DNA of 64,000 nt. It comes from Anaspis maculata (lineage: Eukaryota; Arthropoda; Insecta; Coleoptera; Scraptiidae). The notes beneath the pieces are model-generated. The model saw nothing but the letters and a program-made list of their open reading frames with translations, did not search any database and was not told the DNA's origin. The DNA lies in assembly GCA_949128115.1 (NCBI GenBank), contig OX421966.1:68755416-68819415 (forward strand). Reading direction: 5' to 3'. The translations under genes were made by a program, and so were the position numbers. Every line of letters begins with the position of its first letter. Within the stretch, counting starts at the first letter, position 1. Below are positions 33,433 to 48,400 of the stretch, in pieces.

Positions 33433-36400
33433 TTAAGCCCATCCGAAATTGATGCCGGTCATCTGGTAGAAGCGCAGGTTGAAGGGGCGGAAGAAGTCGC
33501 GCAGACGCTGCAGCACCACCGGGTCGATGTACGGGTGGTTGCGGCCCTTCGTCTTGCCCAGGCAGTGGGGCGCGCTGTGGCCTTCGCTCTTGAACAGGCA
33601 CGGGAAGCCCTTGGTGGAGTTGAAGTAGAAGTGCTTTTCGGTGACGACGCGTTTGAGGCCCATGAAGTCCTGGACGCGTTTCAGTTCGATGGCCGGGTCG
33701 ACGATGAGGCGTTCCCCGCTGACGAAGAGGAACTGGGACAGCGGGAAATACCTAAAAAAGAACAAACGCTAAACAAACACGCTAAGATGCAGGGTATTCA
33801 AACGATCGGCCGGTTATATTCATGCAAAAAAGCAGAATTTTTGCCTTATTTGAACACCACGAATACTGCTCTATTATGAAGTTTCTAGGCCTAATTTTGA
33901 ATCTTTTAGCTATAGAGGTACTTGCTCAAAGACTGGGACTGTACGAATACAGTTTTATGCCATTTGGACGAACAAACAGCCCGGCTACATTCCAAAGATA
34001 ATCACCAAAATCTTTTACTAACCGCTTTTTCGGGCAAAACGAATCCTAATCTACATGGATGACATTCTTATGCCATCGCAACCGGTAAATCAGGGCTTGA
34101 AAATTATCTAAAGTGTTGAAATCATTTGTCAAATACGGGTTGTCCATCCGACTGGATAAATGTCACTTCTTACAAATCAAGATCAAAAACTTGGGTTAAA
34201 GCAAAGATCAGGTCCTGCTTTTGGTCGTGAAAACCCAAGCTGTTTCAATTTTCAAATACCTACAAATCCAAAACAAGTTCGAACGATTTCTTGAAAATAA
34301 CCTTGCGACGGCTCAAATTTGGACAAGCCCAGTCCGGCTCTGCCTGTGCAAAGTACGCAGAGCGGTGAGTTTTGAGTTATGGTAGTGGTAGCTCTGTCAT
34401 CTAGCACCAAAGTGACAGTCGCCGAAAAATATTCCACACGACCCGCTGGCCGCATGTCGCTGAGCACACTGCTGCCATGCTCGCCGCCGTCACGGTTGCT
34501 GCTGCTCGACTTTATACACCGACCACCGTCTGCACCCTTGGGGCGTCGCCTGTTTTCCGGCCCGAGTTTCGGCTGGCCTCCTCGTGCAACGCGCTACCAT
34601 GCGTCAACAGCCGTGCACGACAGAGACCGACACCACGCATGCTTCTCGACGTCATGGCGCAGTCGCCAAGGCCTTCGGCAAATTAAAATTGAAATTCAAA
34701 TTCAAACCCCTTTCGGGGCATTTAATGCCAGAAAACGTAAATTTCTAACATTTTTGACGGTACCTATACACCCGTCTGACCGTATTCACAATTTTTAATT
34801 CATTGGATTAGGCCTTCGGCAGTAGCAAGTTCTCACTTCCTCTGGAGACGCCATGCCAAAGCTGAGTGTTTACATTGCTCAAGTTGTGGTATTCCCCCAT
34901 TGTTTTGTTTGTACGTTGGTACCTGAAGTAGGTACGGTGGTTTACGTTCGTAGCGTTTGCCGATGGGAGATGGGAGAGATGGCGCTGGCGCGGGAGCGGC
35001 AGCCGCGTACAGGGAGAAGAGAATCAGCTGTGGTGAGGACCACGTGATTTTCAGTGCAACGAGAGTGCGTCGTTTTTACAATTTTAAGGTCGGTCTTTCT
35101 TTGATTATTGTATCGTAGTTTTGACTTCTACCCACTCACTAAATCATGCATTTCGATACCTATTTTGTCTGCAAAATTATTGTACATAACCCAAAATTCT
35201 TCATTCTCTTTGTTCTCAACGAGCTTGCATTACCCGCAGTTGTTTTCCCTTTGAAATCAAGTTGATTTGGACTGCTTTGAATTTTGTGTAATTCATCTAC
35301 TCCCAAATGATCTCAATATTGATGGCAAAGGCCGTAATCTAGTGGGTGTGCACTTTGCACACTTACGACGTGGCCTCAAAATTGCGCTGTCGCGCGTATT
35401 TCGAGGTTTCATTATTGTTTCTTTTCCACAAGTTACGTCACAAACAGTAAGACGACAAAAGGAAACTCTGCTACGCCAAAATCAGCCGCTAAGTAGAGAA
35501 CAGTACTTTTTATGATTTATTTACATTTCATTGTTCATTGTCGGGTTATACATGAAAGTAAAGGAAGGAAAGAGAGACTTGCACGCTTCTCCGTGTCCTG
35601 GGGGGGGGGTCCACCTGCTCGTATGAATCTGCCTTGTTGAGTCTACTAACCTTTTCTTATTTAGGAGAAATTATGTAATACGACGAAGAAAGGGCCACAG
35701 GTTGGCTTGAGTCGATTTTCTTGTATTTACTGTTATTTACTGTATGTGATTACTGTTTACTAACCATTGTTCTGTTTTGTATGTATGTATGTATCTGTGG
35801 GGTTTGTGATGGGTTACTTCTGGGCAATTTCAGGCGAATGCGTTATAGATACTTCTTTCTTCCAATTGCTTACTAAGAGTATGACCAACTTCAACTTCTC
35901 TACTTATTTATCTCTCACCTGTTCCTTGTTTAGTTATCTACCTATTTATCTATAATTTTTTTCTTGTTTATTTACCTACACCATTACTTATCGTTTGTTT
36001 CTTGTTCATTGATGTACTTGTTTACCGATCGTTTTTTATTGTTTACTTATCTATCAATTTGACTACTTTTGTTTGTAAAGTGTAAAATAAATTGCTCAGC
36101 GTTCAAAGCGTAAGCGAGCGAGTTTCCTTTTGTTGTTACGTAAATAACTTGTAAACTAAACAAACTTACAAAGAGGTTCAAGCACCGATTCACGCTGACT
36201 TGATCAATGCATTACTGGAGTGACTTCTCTGTCATTTCATCATGACTCATTCACACTTGGCTTTTGTTTAGATCATTTGAGAAAAGATTTTTCAGCAATC
36301 AACCAGGCTATACGCATGGGTTTCTTTGACGTGTTTTTCTCATGTGTGCCTGCCAGCGAATACGTCACTTTTTCTATTTGCGATCAAATTGACAGTTTGA

Positions 36401-39400
36401 CATGTTTCATGATTTCTTGTTTTGTTTTGCTAATCTGATTTTGTGTTCATAGGGCCTTATGAATAAAGATCAAGCAATTGCTTTTGCTTGAAATATAGCA
36501 GCCAAAAACGGAGAAACATTTGGAAATGAGACTTTGAACCATTGCACAGTGGGACAAAATCAGTTGTCGGCGGCCAAAAGTCTGAAACTCACCAGATCGT
36601 CTAAGAATATTGAGGTCATTATAGAAAAAATATTGAAAAAATTTCAGTTGTGCTCGGGAGTGAAATTGGGGTTTGGGGTTGAAAAAAAACCAAAGGATAA
36701 CAGAAAAATTTCCAGTTCAGCGAATTGCCTCAGAATATAAAGTCGATTAAGGGAAAAATATTGAATAAAATCCATTGACCCTTGGGGGTGAGATTTAAGG
36801 GTTGAAAAAAAAAATTGCGAGAAAAAAAATTGAAATTCATCAAATCGTCCCAGAGTATTGAGGTGATTATGAGAAAAATATTGAAAAAAATTCCGACTTC
36901 AAGTTCTTAGTGATAATAGAATTCAAACTAGAAAACATGCTCGTAACGAAAAAAACAGAACTTTCCACTTTTTATGCAAAACACCCCTAGAAACAACCCT
37001 GCTCTCTCAATATCGTTGAAATAATATCTTGTTGAAAATCTTAACATGATTTCGCAGCAGTCCAGTGGAAATCAGCGCTCTCCAGAAATTTTAAATTTTT
37101 GTCTGATTTTCATATATTCGAAAAAAAAAATTGTTAATCACGGGGACGCACGTGGACGCATACAATTTCTTTTGAAATCAACTTGAAAAAGGTGTAGCTT
37201 TTTGTGAAAGAAGTTGTAGGCTGGAGCAAGGTGGAACATTTTTTGTAAGCCACTGCAAAAATGGAACTCTTGGAAAACAAATTAACCGAACATCGCCATT
37301 TGAAAAAAATTTTAATTCTGAAACAAGTGAACATATATTCTATGTGAAGTATGATTTACTTTCAAAAAACTTCAAGTGAGCTGTGGTAAAATTTATAGAA
37401 CGATATCTGGCCTCTGAAAAACACAGTCGGCAATAGCACTTCAGTCACAAAATTCTATGAAAGTGTTATCAGTAGAGCTATTTTAAAGTCCTATGTTTGA
37501 GGCATCACACAAAAGTTATAAATTACCTTGGAATCTCAAGACCTTGGTAACTTATGAATCAACTATTTTTCTAAATAATAGCAAAAATTTGGACCGAAAT
37601 ATCAAAATGACCTTGCTCGACTTTTGGCCACTTTTTACGGCACTTGGCCCACTGTGCATTGTTATTATTTCAATCAGTTACTCAAATGTTCAATAAAACC
37701 TGAATCAAGGAATTACTTGAAGTTTCTGATTTTTTGAGAATTTTTTAAAAACAGAAAATCAAGCAAAAGCAATTGCTTAATTTTTATTCATAAGGCCCAT
37801 ATCATTGTTGTTAATTCCTGCATTGTCTGGTTAATTTGTAATGATTTTTCTTGTTACGTGTTTTGTTGTTCTTTATCCTTGTTGTGTCATTTTATCACTG
37901 TCAGTTTATTGTTGTGAGGTGTTTTGAGAAAAGAAACAAATTCATTCAAAACTTTGCAAATTGATTTCAAATAAAAGTTCATTTTGCTTGCATTTTACTC
38001 GCGTTTCATTCAAGAATCAAACCTCATCCCCAAGGACACATTCTTATCTCGAGTAAGAACTCAACGCAACGTAGGTAAAAGGTAAACGACGTGGGGAAGG
38101 GAAGGGACAACGACGATCACCGCCAAACATCGAAAAACATCCTGGCCCCGTGACCAGGATACACTACAACGTGTGTTTAGCGTCTCGCTGTCAGTCTAGC
38201 CTTTTTCGTCATTTTCGTCATTCAATTATTTTGCTAAAATCGTAAATTCCCGTTGTTGAGTTTTGATTCTGGCCGGACAGCCCTCAACATCCGGTCAGCT
38301 TGTGTTTTGTAGTCTTGTGCCTTCAGCATTCCACCGTGGTAATGCCTGCCATTAAAACTGATCAACGCCTGTGTGCGAACAGTTGATCTGAGGTCGTTGA
38401 CCCCGTCGTCAATTTATTGTTCTTTCTTATTTTACATTTTGTCGAGGCCTACTAATCTGCCGGTATTTTGTGTTGTTTCAGGACGTCGCACAGTGATCCG
38501 AAATTCAATAAATGCGGCCAAAAATCAAATTTTACAAGTATTTTGCATGACTTTCATATTTTGTGAGCACGTGAAAAAATAATGTAAGTAGTCTTTTCTG
38601 GAATATGGGTTACTTTGTCCCAAAAACTCACCTGTTCTGACCCCTCAAAGTTACTTATTTTTTCGGAGTCGAAGTTACCCTATTTTGCTCGCAAACTTCA
38701 AGGAATGAGTGCCAGCTTAATAATTGCACTGCGGGTTTGCAACTTTTACAAAATGATCTTCAAAGGAAGTACTTCAGTTTGACATATATGGTCAGACTTA
38801 AAACAAATTATAAAACATCCAATATTATTATTATTCATATAGTTGATTGTTCGAGTTTTTGAGAAGTTTCTTGAGAAATACAAAAAAGTCCCCACAAAAC
38901 CCCACGGAGATTTATACCCTAAGAGATACTACAACATGCCATGAATGAAATGGTATGAACAGTTTTTCTTCGAAAGTTCTCCATTGGCAATTGGCAAATA
39001 ATCTTTTTTTATGTGGTGCGTGCATCTGTGCATTTTAGAGTGAAAAAAAAATAGGTTGGCACTTATCCAGCGAGAAATCGTTACGTTTTGTGAAATGAAC
39101 ATGGTTCATGGTTCATGGTACCTATCTCTGGATTTTCAAGATTCGACCTTTTTTTGTGACCCTTCAGTCCCTCAAATTGTGAATTACTTGTTTAAATCTG
39201 TTGAAATTTAGTTAATTTACTTAGGTATTCACTCAAAACATTGTTCTGTCAACCTAGAGCCAAATTTAGCAACGCGTTTATAATTTATTAGTAGAAAAAC
39301 CAAGATTAAATTGAAATTTTGAAGGACTGTGTCTCTTTCAGTCCTTTATGAGGCCGAATTTTGCAAAACAACTGGACAGTCGCTCATCATAAGGTTACCT

Positions 39401-42400
39401 TTTTCAACATTTTCTGGACTCCCTGACCTTCCATAGAATTTAGTTCATCATCAAATCTACCGTGATGACAGATACATTGGTCACTCTTTCCTAATTATTT
39501 ATTATAAATTATATATTTATAACTCGGTTCCACTAAAAAGATAATAGGAGATTAGTTGATTCGTGATGGTTTATCCCTCAATAATGAAAAGATGATCGGT
39601 CCAGTACAGATTTCAGGCATTTTTTATGGTTAATCGCCTAACATTAAGCAGAAAAAAGTTCAGTTGATCTGCAATCAGCCTTGATCGCTGCTCTTTTTTT
39701 TGTGGAACTGACGGTTAGTATAAATATATTGATAAACTATATATTCATCATCATAAATTTCCAAATTATTTTTCGTGCAATCACAATCTTATCATGGACC
39801 AGTTCCATAAGTTTCAGAGTTTTTCCAATTTATGTCTAATCAATTGGAACCCCTCAAAACCCCATCCTGCGACGCGGTGTTTTCAATTAATTTGCCAGTG
39901 ATAATGACCTTATTATGGATCAGTCCCCAGAGTTTCAGAATTTTTCTAATTCATTTCGATTTTATCCCCCTCAAATCAACCTAGTTTTGAATAAGAATAC
40001 TACAATGCCGCAGCTTGCCTATTACTGCACTGACCGCGGGTTCCACCAAAATTTTAAGAGCAGATTAAATCTATAACGCTGATAGTTGCTATGCACCAGC
40101 CAATAGGATGACCAGTTGCTTAGTTACTATCAGAGTGATAAAGTTATCGCGTTGATAAAAGTTTGGTGGAACCCGAGGTTAGAGTAGTTTTTCTTTTTAT
40201 ACAAGTTTTATTAGGTACGCCACTGAGATCGTTCAAGCGCATGTTTTGTACTCCCGGAAAATTCGCGAATTGTTGCGGTTTTGGTGCGTCGGAAAGCTCT
40301 GAAATGTTGTACGATAGACAGTTGAAGATATAGTGCGGTACACAGATTGTTTGCCGAGCTCAAAGTGCGCGCTAAGACGGCCCGCGGGACTTGCTTAGTG
40401 CAGCAGCTGTCAAATTAACATTAAATAAACATTATCAGCCTTGTTTTTTGGACAGTCGCATGTGGTGATAGTGAGCAGCAGCGGCGTATCACTAAGAGGG
40501 GCTTACCTCGTGACCCGGAATGCTCTATTGCAGAGCTTTCGGGTACTAAGTAGAATCGGATGAACAATCCTGAAAACCCATTCAACCGCTCGATCAAAAT
40601 GACGAGGACGCCGCCCGAAGGAGAGAAAAAATCAAAGAAACCTCGAGTTCATGATGATGATAACCAGGCTCCAGGGGATCTACAGGTAGAACCCCCGCCG
40701 CAGGACAACCACACTGAATTCCAAAATGCACCCAATCATGAAGGCGGTGCAGACTGTGAGGAAACGGACTACAGAGACTCCCAGAATGAAGATGAGACAG
40801 GCCGTTACGTTCAGGAAATTTTCTACGCTACGGACGAGATTAAAAAGTCTGTTCCACTAGAGGGAAACCCCCATATTCGCACGATATTTTTCGCTGTGGA
40901 CCACATAACACAGAATCTACTCAGAATTACAAGGAAAAGTGGTAATGTAGAGACAGACAACATCAAATTGAAGTTTGAAAACTACAAACTGAAAAACAGG
41001 ATCAAAGAATTGGAGAGCCAATTAGTTGGAGTCAACGACAAACATGCAGACTCCAAAGGAGACACTTACGCCCGGGTAGTTCAGAGCGACACAAGAAGGA
41101 AACAAACGACACCTCTAAGAACGGACAGCAGTGAAAAAACCTATGGACGTCTAGAACCAAGGCACCGTGAAGAAGAGAGCTTGGAACATCAAGAGTGGAC
41201 AACTCCACCACAAGCAAAGAGATTTGAAACAATGCTGAAGGCTGGGAAAGTTGAAGAAACAAGAAAACACTGGAAAGAAATGAAGAAAGAAATAACGAAA
41301 GAAGATTTACAAGGCGCACTGAAGAGCATAAGAACCAGAAACGACGGAACAATCATCCTAGAAAGTCACAGCGAGCAACAGAGAGTAAAATTACACGAAA
41401 TACTCAAGAAGAACAAAGAAATTTCTTATCAAGATGTGCAAAACACTGATCCCATGTTGATGCTAACAGGAGTTGAAGCAGGATATACTGAGCAGGAAAT
41501 CAGAGACATGCTGATCAACGAAAATGAAGAAATCGACCAGAAAGAAGAATCCAGGGAGACCATCATCAGGCTGATAGCTAGGAAGAAGTGTAGAAATGCC
41601 AAAAAAGAAAACCTCATTCTGCAACTTTGTCCAAGAATCTTCAAGGCACTGATAAGAAGCGAACAAATCAACTTTGACTTGACTAGAATACATATCAGAG
41701 AGTACATCAATCTGGCGATATGTTTCAAGTGCTCTGGATTCGGTCATGTCGCAAAAAACTGCTCCTCAGAATCCTGCTGTCACAGATGCGGTGGAAGGCA
41801 CGACGGGCAAAACTGCACAGCGCAAGAGCTAAACTGTCCAAACTGTAAGAAGCTGGGAATCTCGACAAGATGTCATTCTGCCCGTGATATAAACTGTCCA
41901 GGCTACAAAAAGAAGTTGGAACAAGTTAGAAAACAAGTCAACTACAATACCAGTGAAAATGGTAGTGCATAGCAGAGAATGTGTGAGGGTGCTAATGTTT
42001 TGAAAGAGACGAGACAGGACTCGCAAGATGAAAGTGTTAGTTTCCAAAGAGTGAATGAAGATCGGCAAGAAATTGCTGGACATGAAAGGGCAGCACGTGA
42101 ACAGCAAAAAGTGGACTTATGTGCGAGAGTCGGTTTTGAAAGAAAAAATGTGTCCATTGTTTTTTGGAATGTTCAAGGCTTTAAAAATTTGGAAACATTT
42201 GTGAGCGATAATCGAGAGTTTGACATTCTGTGCATTAGCGAAACTTGGCTCACAAGTGAATTGTCGGCTCCTCCTGAGTATTTAGCTGATTATCGGGTAG
42301 TCTCTTCACCTGCACTGCGAGAGTTTTCACGCGGCAGGGCGAGTGGCGGCTTGCTGTTTTTTTGTGAAAAGCAATATTCGGTCGACACCATTCATGTATC

Positions 42401-45400
42401 TCCACATTGGATAGTGTGCAGGGTTGGTTACCGGGATTCTAGCATTATTATATGTTCTGTGTATTTTAGACCGCTTTTTGAGATCAAATCAGTATTAGAG
42501 CTCTTTCATTCTGTGCTAGACGATGTGGTCTCGGATTACCCAGACATCATGTGTGTGATTGGTGGTGACTTCAACTGCAGAACGGGTTCTGGGGGGGAGA
42601 TTCCGCCTGAGGTGCTGGAGGGCTGCGATCTTTTTGAATCAAGAAAATCTCGGGATGAGAACGTGAACGGGAGGGGTCGCACCTTGCTTGAGTTTATGAC
42701 AGACAATTCATTTTTTCTTCTCAATGGCAGGACTCGACACGACTGTCCGGGAGGGTATACCTATTGTGGCCCGGGGGGGAGGAGCACCGTAGACTATGTT
42801 TTCTGCTCGGCACTGGGCTTGGGTCAGGTTAGTGACTTACGGATAATGGATGATGTTATTGAATCTGATCATTTCCCTGCGAAATTAGAACTGCATGATT
42901 TTTTTAACCGTGAAATTCCCGTAATGCACACGCGACTGACAACCAGCGAAACATATATGACATGGAGAGAAGATCTAAGTTTGAACTATGCATCTGCAAT
43001 GCAATATTCTCCTGGAATCGCGTTAAAGGGTGGGGTTCAGGAATCTTTCGACAATTTGTGTAACGTGATGCTGCAGGTGTCTGGTTATCTTGGCCTCAGG
43101 AGGCAAAAAGTGTTTGGGTTCGCGACAAAAAGATTTGCCAACAAGAAATGGTTTGATATGGAGTGTAGGGAAGCAAAAAGAATTTTAAAAGATAGTCTGA
43201 AAGAATGTAAACAAAATAATTTTTCAGCGCAACACGTGCACATTTATTTGAATTCGAAAAAGCAGTACGGTAAGTTACTTAGATCAAAAAAGAGTAATTA
43301 TGATGAAGCGTGCGTGGAGGCGGTTGGTAATGCAAAGGACTCAGCGACATTCTGGAGATCCCTGAGGGGACTTCGAAGTTCACCTACTAACGCGAAGGTC
43401 AATCTCACAGTTGAACAGTGGGAAGAATTTTACAAAGACGTTTACACCCCGAGGGTTTCTCTGGGAGTCAGCTTTTTTGATGCTGGAAGTGAAATCTTGG
43501 ACTCCCCTATCACTTTTGAACAGCTTTCGGGTGCTTTGAGTAAATGTAAATCAAGAAAATCGCCCGGTCCTGATGGGTTTGCTTTTGAGTTTTTTAAAGG
43601 TTTACCGCAGAATTGGTTACTTTATTTACAGAGCATGTTCAATGCGGTGCTGTCATCCGAGGTACTGCCAAGACAATGGAGTAATATATCCATTGTGATG
43701 TTGCACAAAAAGGGACCCGTAGATGATCCTCTCAATTACAGGGGTATTGCATTAACCAACTGCTGCACTAAGATCTTCACTCAGATTCTTCTAGAGAGGC
43801 TGGTCGCGTGGACTGACATGACTGGAGTCATTCCTGAATGTCAGTCAGGATTCAGAGAGGGACGCGGATGCCTGGATGGCGTATTTGTTTTGAATTCGCT
43901 GATTCAGATTCAGCTGAGGCTAAAGAGAAGACGAGTCTATGCGGCATTTATTGATTTCAAGAGAGCTTTTGACTCTCTAGACCATTCAATTTTGTGGCAC
44001 AAATTGTACAGTCTTGGTCTGAGTGCCAAGATCATCCGGATTTTGAAAAAGCTGTATGATTGTGCTACTATGCGTGTCAGGGTTGGCGGTGAATACACAA
44101 GAAGTTTTGATGTAACGTCCGGCGTTCTACAGGGAGAGACTTTGAGCCCACTTCTGTTTTCTCTCTTCATCTCGGATATGGAAGGATTCTTCCGGGAGTC
44201 GGGTGTTACGGGTTTGAACATCAACAACTATACCGATATTGTACTGCTGCTGTATGCCGATGATTTGGTCATCCTGGGTGATTCGCCTGCTGATATCAAC
44301 CGCAAACTCCGAGTTCTCCAGTCTTACTGTCGGAACAATCGATTAACAGTCAATGTTGAAAAGTGTAGCGTCCTTTGTTTTGGTAGAGGTTGTTCTGGGT
44401 GGGACAGGGGTTTAACATTTCTTTATGGTGAGCAGAAAATAAAAACGGCAAACAGCTATACTTACCTGGGAATCCAGTTTTGCTCCTCCTCGGTATTCCT
44501 ACAAGCGTCCAAGGCTGCAGTGACAAAAGCTAAAACGGCCACTGGGGGGGTGATGTCTTTGATGTCTCGAGCTAAGGTTGACTGCTGGGATTCGCGTATC
44601 CGGTTATATCAAGCAATAGTTATAAGCTCCATCTCACATTGCATAGCGGTTTATGGTCTAAGATATGTAGAACTCATAGGAAGGATACAAGTTCATTTTT
44701 TCAAAAGGCTACTCTCATTGGCTGGAAACACGCCTGATTATATTGTGCGTCTGGAAATGGGACTACCCAGATTGTCCTTGTACATTTTGGAGATGGCGCT
44801 CAACTGGATCGAAAGAGTTCTTAGAATGAATAACAGACGCTTTCCGAGATTATGCTTTGATAGGTTGGCCGCGATTGAATCGGGTGAGTCAAGGTACAAC
44901 TGGGCTTCGCAAGTCAAAGAGTATTTTGTTGGGGCGGGTCATGGACAGTCGTGGTTGAATTTGGAAAGCGGAAGTTTTGACTTGTGCAGGGGTGACATCC
45001 TCTCATTCTATAGAGATAAGTACCTAAGGGAAGACATTGAGAGGGCTCGGTCCTCCAGCTTTTCGGGTCGGTTTGTCACTTTTAACTTTGACGAAAATCC
45101 CAAAGATTATCTGCGGTTGAGGTTGCCCATTCACTACACTAGACTGATCGCTCAAATGAGACTTGCTAGCGACAAATACATAAAGCTATCGTTCAGGGGC
45201 ATATGTTACAGAATAGCTGCTGATGAGATATGCTCCATTTGCAATCTCAACCAAAATGAAGATCTGAATCATTTTTTGTTCAAATGTCCTCTCTACTCCA
45301 ACATAAGATCTGCATACATATCCAAAAATCTTAGTAACACCGATGATTTGTTTGTATTTTTAGATGAAAATGTGCGGGGTAAAGTAGTGAAAGATATTTG

Positions 45401-48400
45401 TAATTTTGTTATGAATGCACTAAGGATCCGAGCTTTTTGTAGGAACGAATGACATTTATACACTTGGTCATATTTTTAATTGTGTTTCCATATTTTATTT
45501 TCTATGTTTTATGTCTTGCTTTTGTTCTTTTGTCATAAATTTGTTAAAAGTTTGAAAGACAATAAATTATTTGTATTTGTATTTGTATTTGTATTTGTAT
45601 ACAAGTTTTCTTTCACTTTGATGATAAATGCTAATTGCGATTATTTTTTCTGTGATCACGGATCAGTACTGTAAGTATCACAGTAGTATCACCCAGTAGT
45701 CATTGAAACCATGGGATGTTGGAACTTGGATGATTTAAAATTCATTAGAGATAGGATGCCGGATCACTGAACAAAATCACGAGAAAAGATCCAGTGACTT
45801 TTTACTCCAACGCATCAGTCTGGCAATATTTCGCGGGAATGCAGCGTCCATTAGGCAGCAGTCACACTGAGCCACCCACCACCACCCACTACCATCAACC
45901 AAAAATCAAACGCACGCAATGTAATGATGCTGGTCACACTGCAGCCACCTCTCACCACCGCCCAGTGACCACCGGTGGCCATGTGTTTGAAATTTCCAAA
46001 TTGGTGGTCAGTGGTCGGTGGTTAACAATGCGCATCTTGATGCGCATGCAGAACAAACATTTTGTGCATACGTACAACATACAATGTGTATGTCCCGAAG
46101 AGAACAAAGGTTTCACTTTTGTCACTAACAAATTGTAACATTTCTTGTTCATACGGTAATAACTGTAAAATTGTTCTTCATCATCAACAAGCTGCGGCAC
46201 TAATTGATGAAATTCTCCTAGTTGCTTTCTATCGAGAAACATTTGACGCACCCATATGTTCCGGCGTTTTTTACGGATTTTTTTCGAAATGTAGTATAAA
46301 GCTACAACTTCGTCGATATCTGAGTCATCATACAAAATCATTGCAATCAGAGAACTTGTCAATCTTGTCATGAGCTGGGCCACTATTCTTGAATCGTGTG
46401 AGAAAAGTCCCTGGGAGTATGAAATACATTCCGCAGTACACTGATGTAGCGAATGTTGCCTAAAATCGTGGTTTTTAGGCAACTTTCGCTACAGAATTGT
46501 AGTACGGATTATATAAAACAGGATTATGTCAAATTCAGGAGGGAGACACGGTGGTTACCGGTGGACGATGGACGGTGGCTCAGTGAGACCAGGGCGGATT
46601 ATTTTGCTTGGTGGTAGTGGGTGGTGGTGGGTGGTAGTGGGTAGTGATGGCTCCAGTGTGACTGCTGCCTTATGGGTACTTTCCCTGCTGGAAACATTGA
46701 GGAACAATTTTTATGGTGTTGTAAAACTTTTGTTATACAAATATTTTGTCAAAAAATAAATACTAAATGATAAAAATGATGATTAAAAAAAAATTCTCAT
46801 TTATTTCGATTTCAACCCCCTAAAATCAATCCAATTTTCCAATAAGATTTTTTCAATCATTTTTTTTGTAACCACGACCTTGTTATAGAACAGGTTCAAA
46901 AGTTTAAGAATTTTTCAAATTTATTTCGATTTGAACCCCCTCAAAATCAGCCCCATTTTGCAATGAGATTTTTTTTTCATTATTTTTTCTGTAATCACGA
47001 CTTTATTATGGACCAGTTCCATAAGTTTCGGAATTTTTTTAGATTATTTCGAATTTAACCCCCTTAAAATGGATCCCATTTCCCAATGAGATTTTTTTAT
47101 GATTTTTCCTGTATTGACGATTTTGTTCTGAGCAAGTCACATGAGTTTCAGATTTTTGGCCAGATTTTCTTAATTCTGAACCACTGTGCGTCGCGTCGGT
47201 CGGGGGGGTCCTCCTGTCTCCTCCTTCACTTCAGTGTCTACTGCACTGCATCGAGGCACCAGGTGCAACGCAAGCCCTCTTCAGCGGTGGCGCCAAGACG
47301 GCATAAACGTGAGCTAGTCGGCAACATCATTCTGAGTCAACTAAATGCCGCATCGCTACGGCAGGAGTGGGGACCCGGCCGCCAACGATCTTATGTCACA
47401 GAAGTCACACCGGAGCCGATTATAACTTGAAAAGAACTTCGGTGGCGTGCACTTTATTTCAATTCCGTATCTACGAAGTTTTCAAGGGCCTTTTGCCGTC
47501 ACTATTGTAGCTAGGTTGCTGGCTTGGCATTAGCTTTTATCATACGCAGCTTGAATATACCCAGATCTACCTGAAACAAGTTTTGTTCAACTCCTTCTGC
47601 CTTCCGCATCCGCAGCACTGCCCTCGAGAAAGACACAAACGACAACACTGGATTTAGTTTGTAGGGCTCTTTGCCATGCCGGCGTTTGCCCCAAGCGTCG
47701 GCATGGTCCTTTCTCAGCTGCGCTGAGAAAAACTGATCTCTGGCCCTAGGCCGGAAGGGTAGACGGTAATAAGCGTTCTTATATTTTGTCAAACCGAAGC
47801 AGTTCACATTGTTGTAAAATAACTAAAATTGTGTTGTTGTGGGAGAAATGCGTGGTCGGACAAGTTCCGGTCGGACGTTTGAGCTTTGGGAGAGTGGCGC
47901 ACTTGCTTTCCGTGTGGGAGAAATGTGTGGTCGGACTAATTTTAGTCGGACTGCCGAATTGCTTCGCCGTCTGCACTAGTTTCCGAAGTTACGCGGATAT
48001 GTACAAAAGTACATCAAAAAGCCTGTAAGTGATACAACTGCATAATAATAGCATAGAAAAGTACCTGAGCCACCTCAGAAGGTAACGAGAGTAAATGCCG
48101 AGTTTTATGGGCCCCCACGACGTGTCAACTATCCCGCCGCCGTCCGTGCCGTTGACGAAAACCAGCTCTTCGAAGGGCTTCATGTCCGGTTTCTTGGAGA
48201 TGGCCTGCGTGTAGTCGGAGATGGCCCTCGTGACTGGATCTCTGAAATTTCACCAGAGTTGGAGAATTTGTTTGCAATTATTCAGCGCATCAAGGCTGGG
48301 GAGAGAGGAGGTTAGATATTGAATAGGTCAGTACTGTAATGTTCTGCGTCACCGACAACCAATTTGTAACATTCTGCCTAACTGCAACTATTTTGTAACA

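Larger units (their letters stand above)
40210..45597 (+). mobile_element. Full-length non-LTR retrotransposon (LINE)
   Basis: Complete structure: 350-bp 5' untranslated region, two open ORFs (40560-41972 and 41979-45452), short 3' untranslated region, and a (TTTGTA)n tail near 45565-45597. A 12-bp target-site duplication TATACAAGTTTT borders it at 40198-40209 and 45598-45609. Both frames are unbroken, so insertion is probably recent. The simple-repeat tail replaces poly(A), as in I/Jockey/R1-related groups. Clade is not settled from motifs alone. Confidence 0.92.

Noticed and set aside
33397..33879. 160-codon plus-strand frame
   Set aside because: Antisense shadow of the last HS3ST exon; it reflects that exon's GC-rich codon usage.
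33915..38300. A complete Ty3/gypsy LTR retrotransposon around the RT fragment
   Set aside because: No LTR pair, integrase, protease or primer-binding site could be identified; only the RT motifs are supported.
42536..44227. Minus-strand frames across the LINE ORF2
   Set aside because: Antisense shadows of the long reverse-transcriptase frame.
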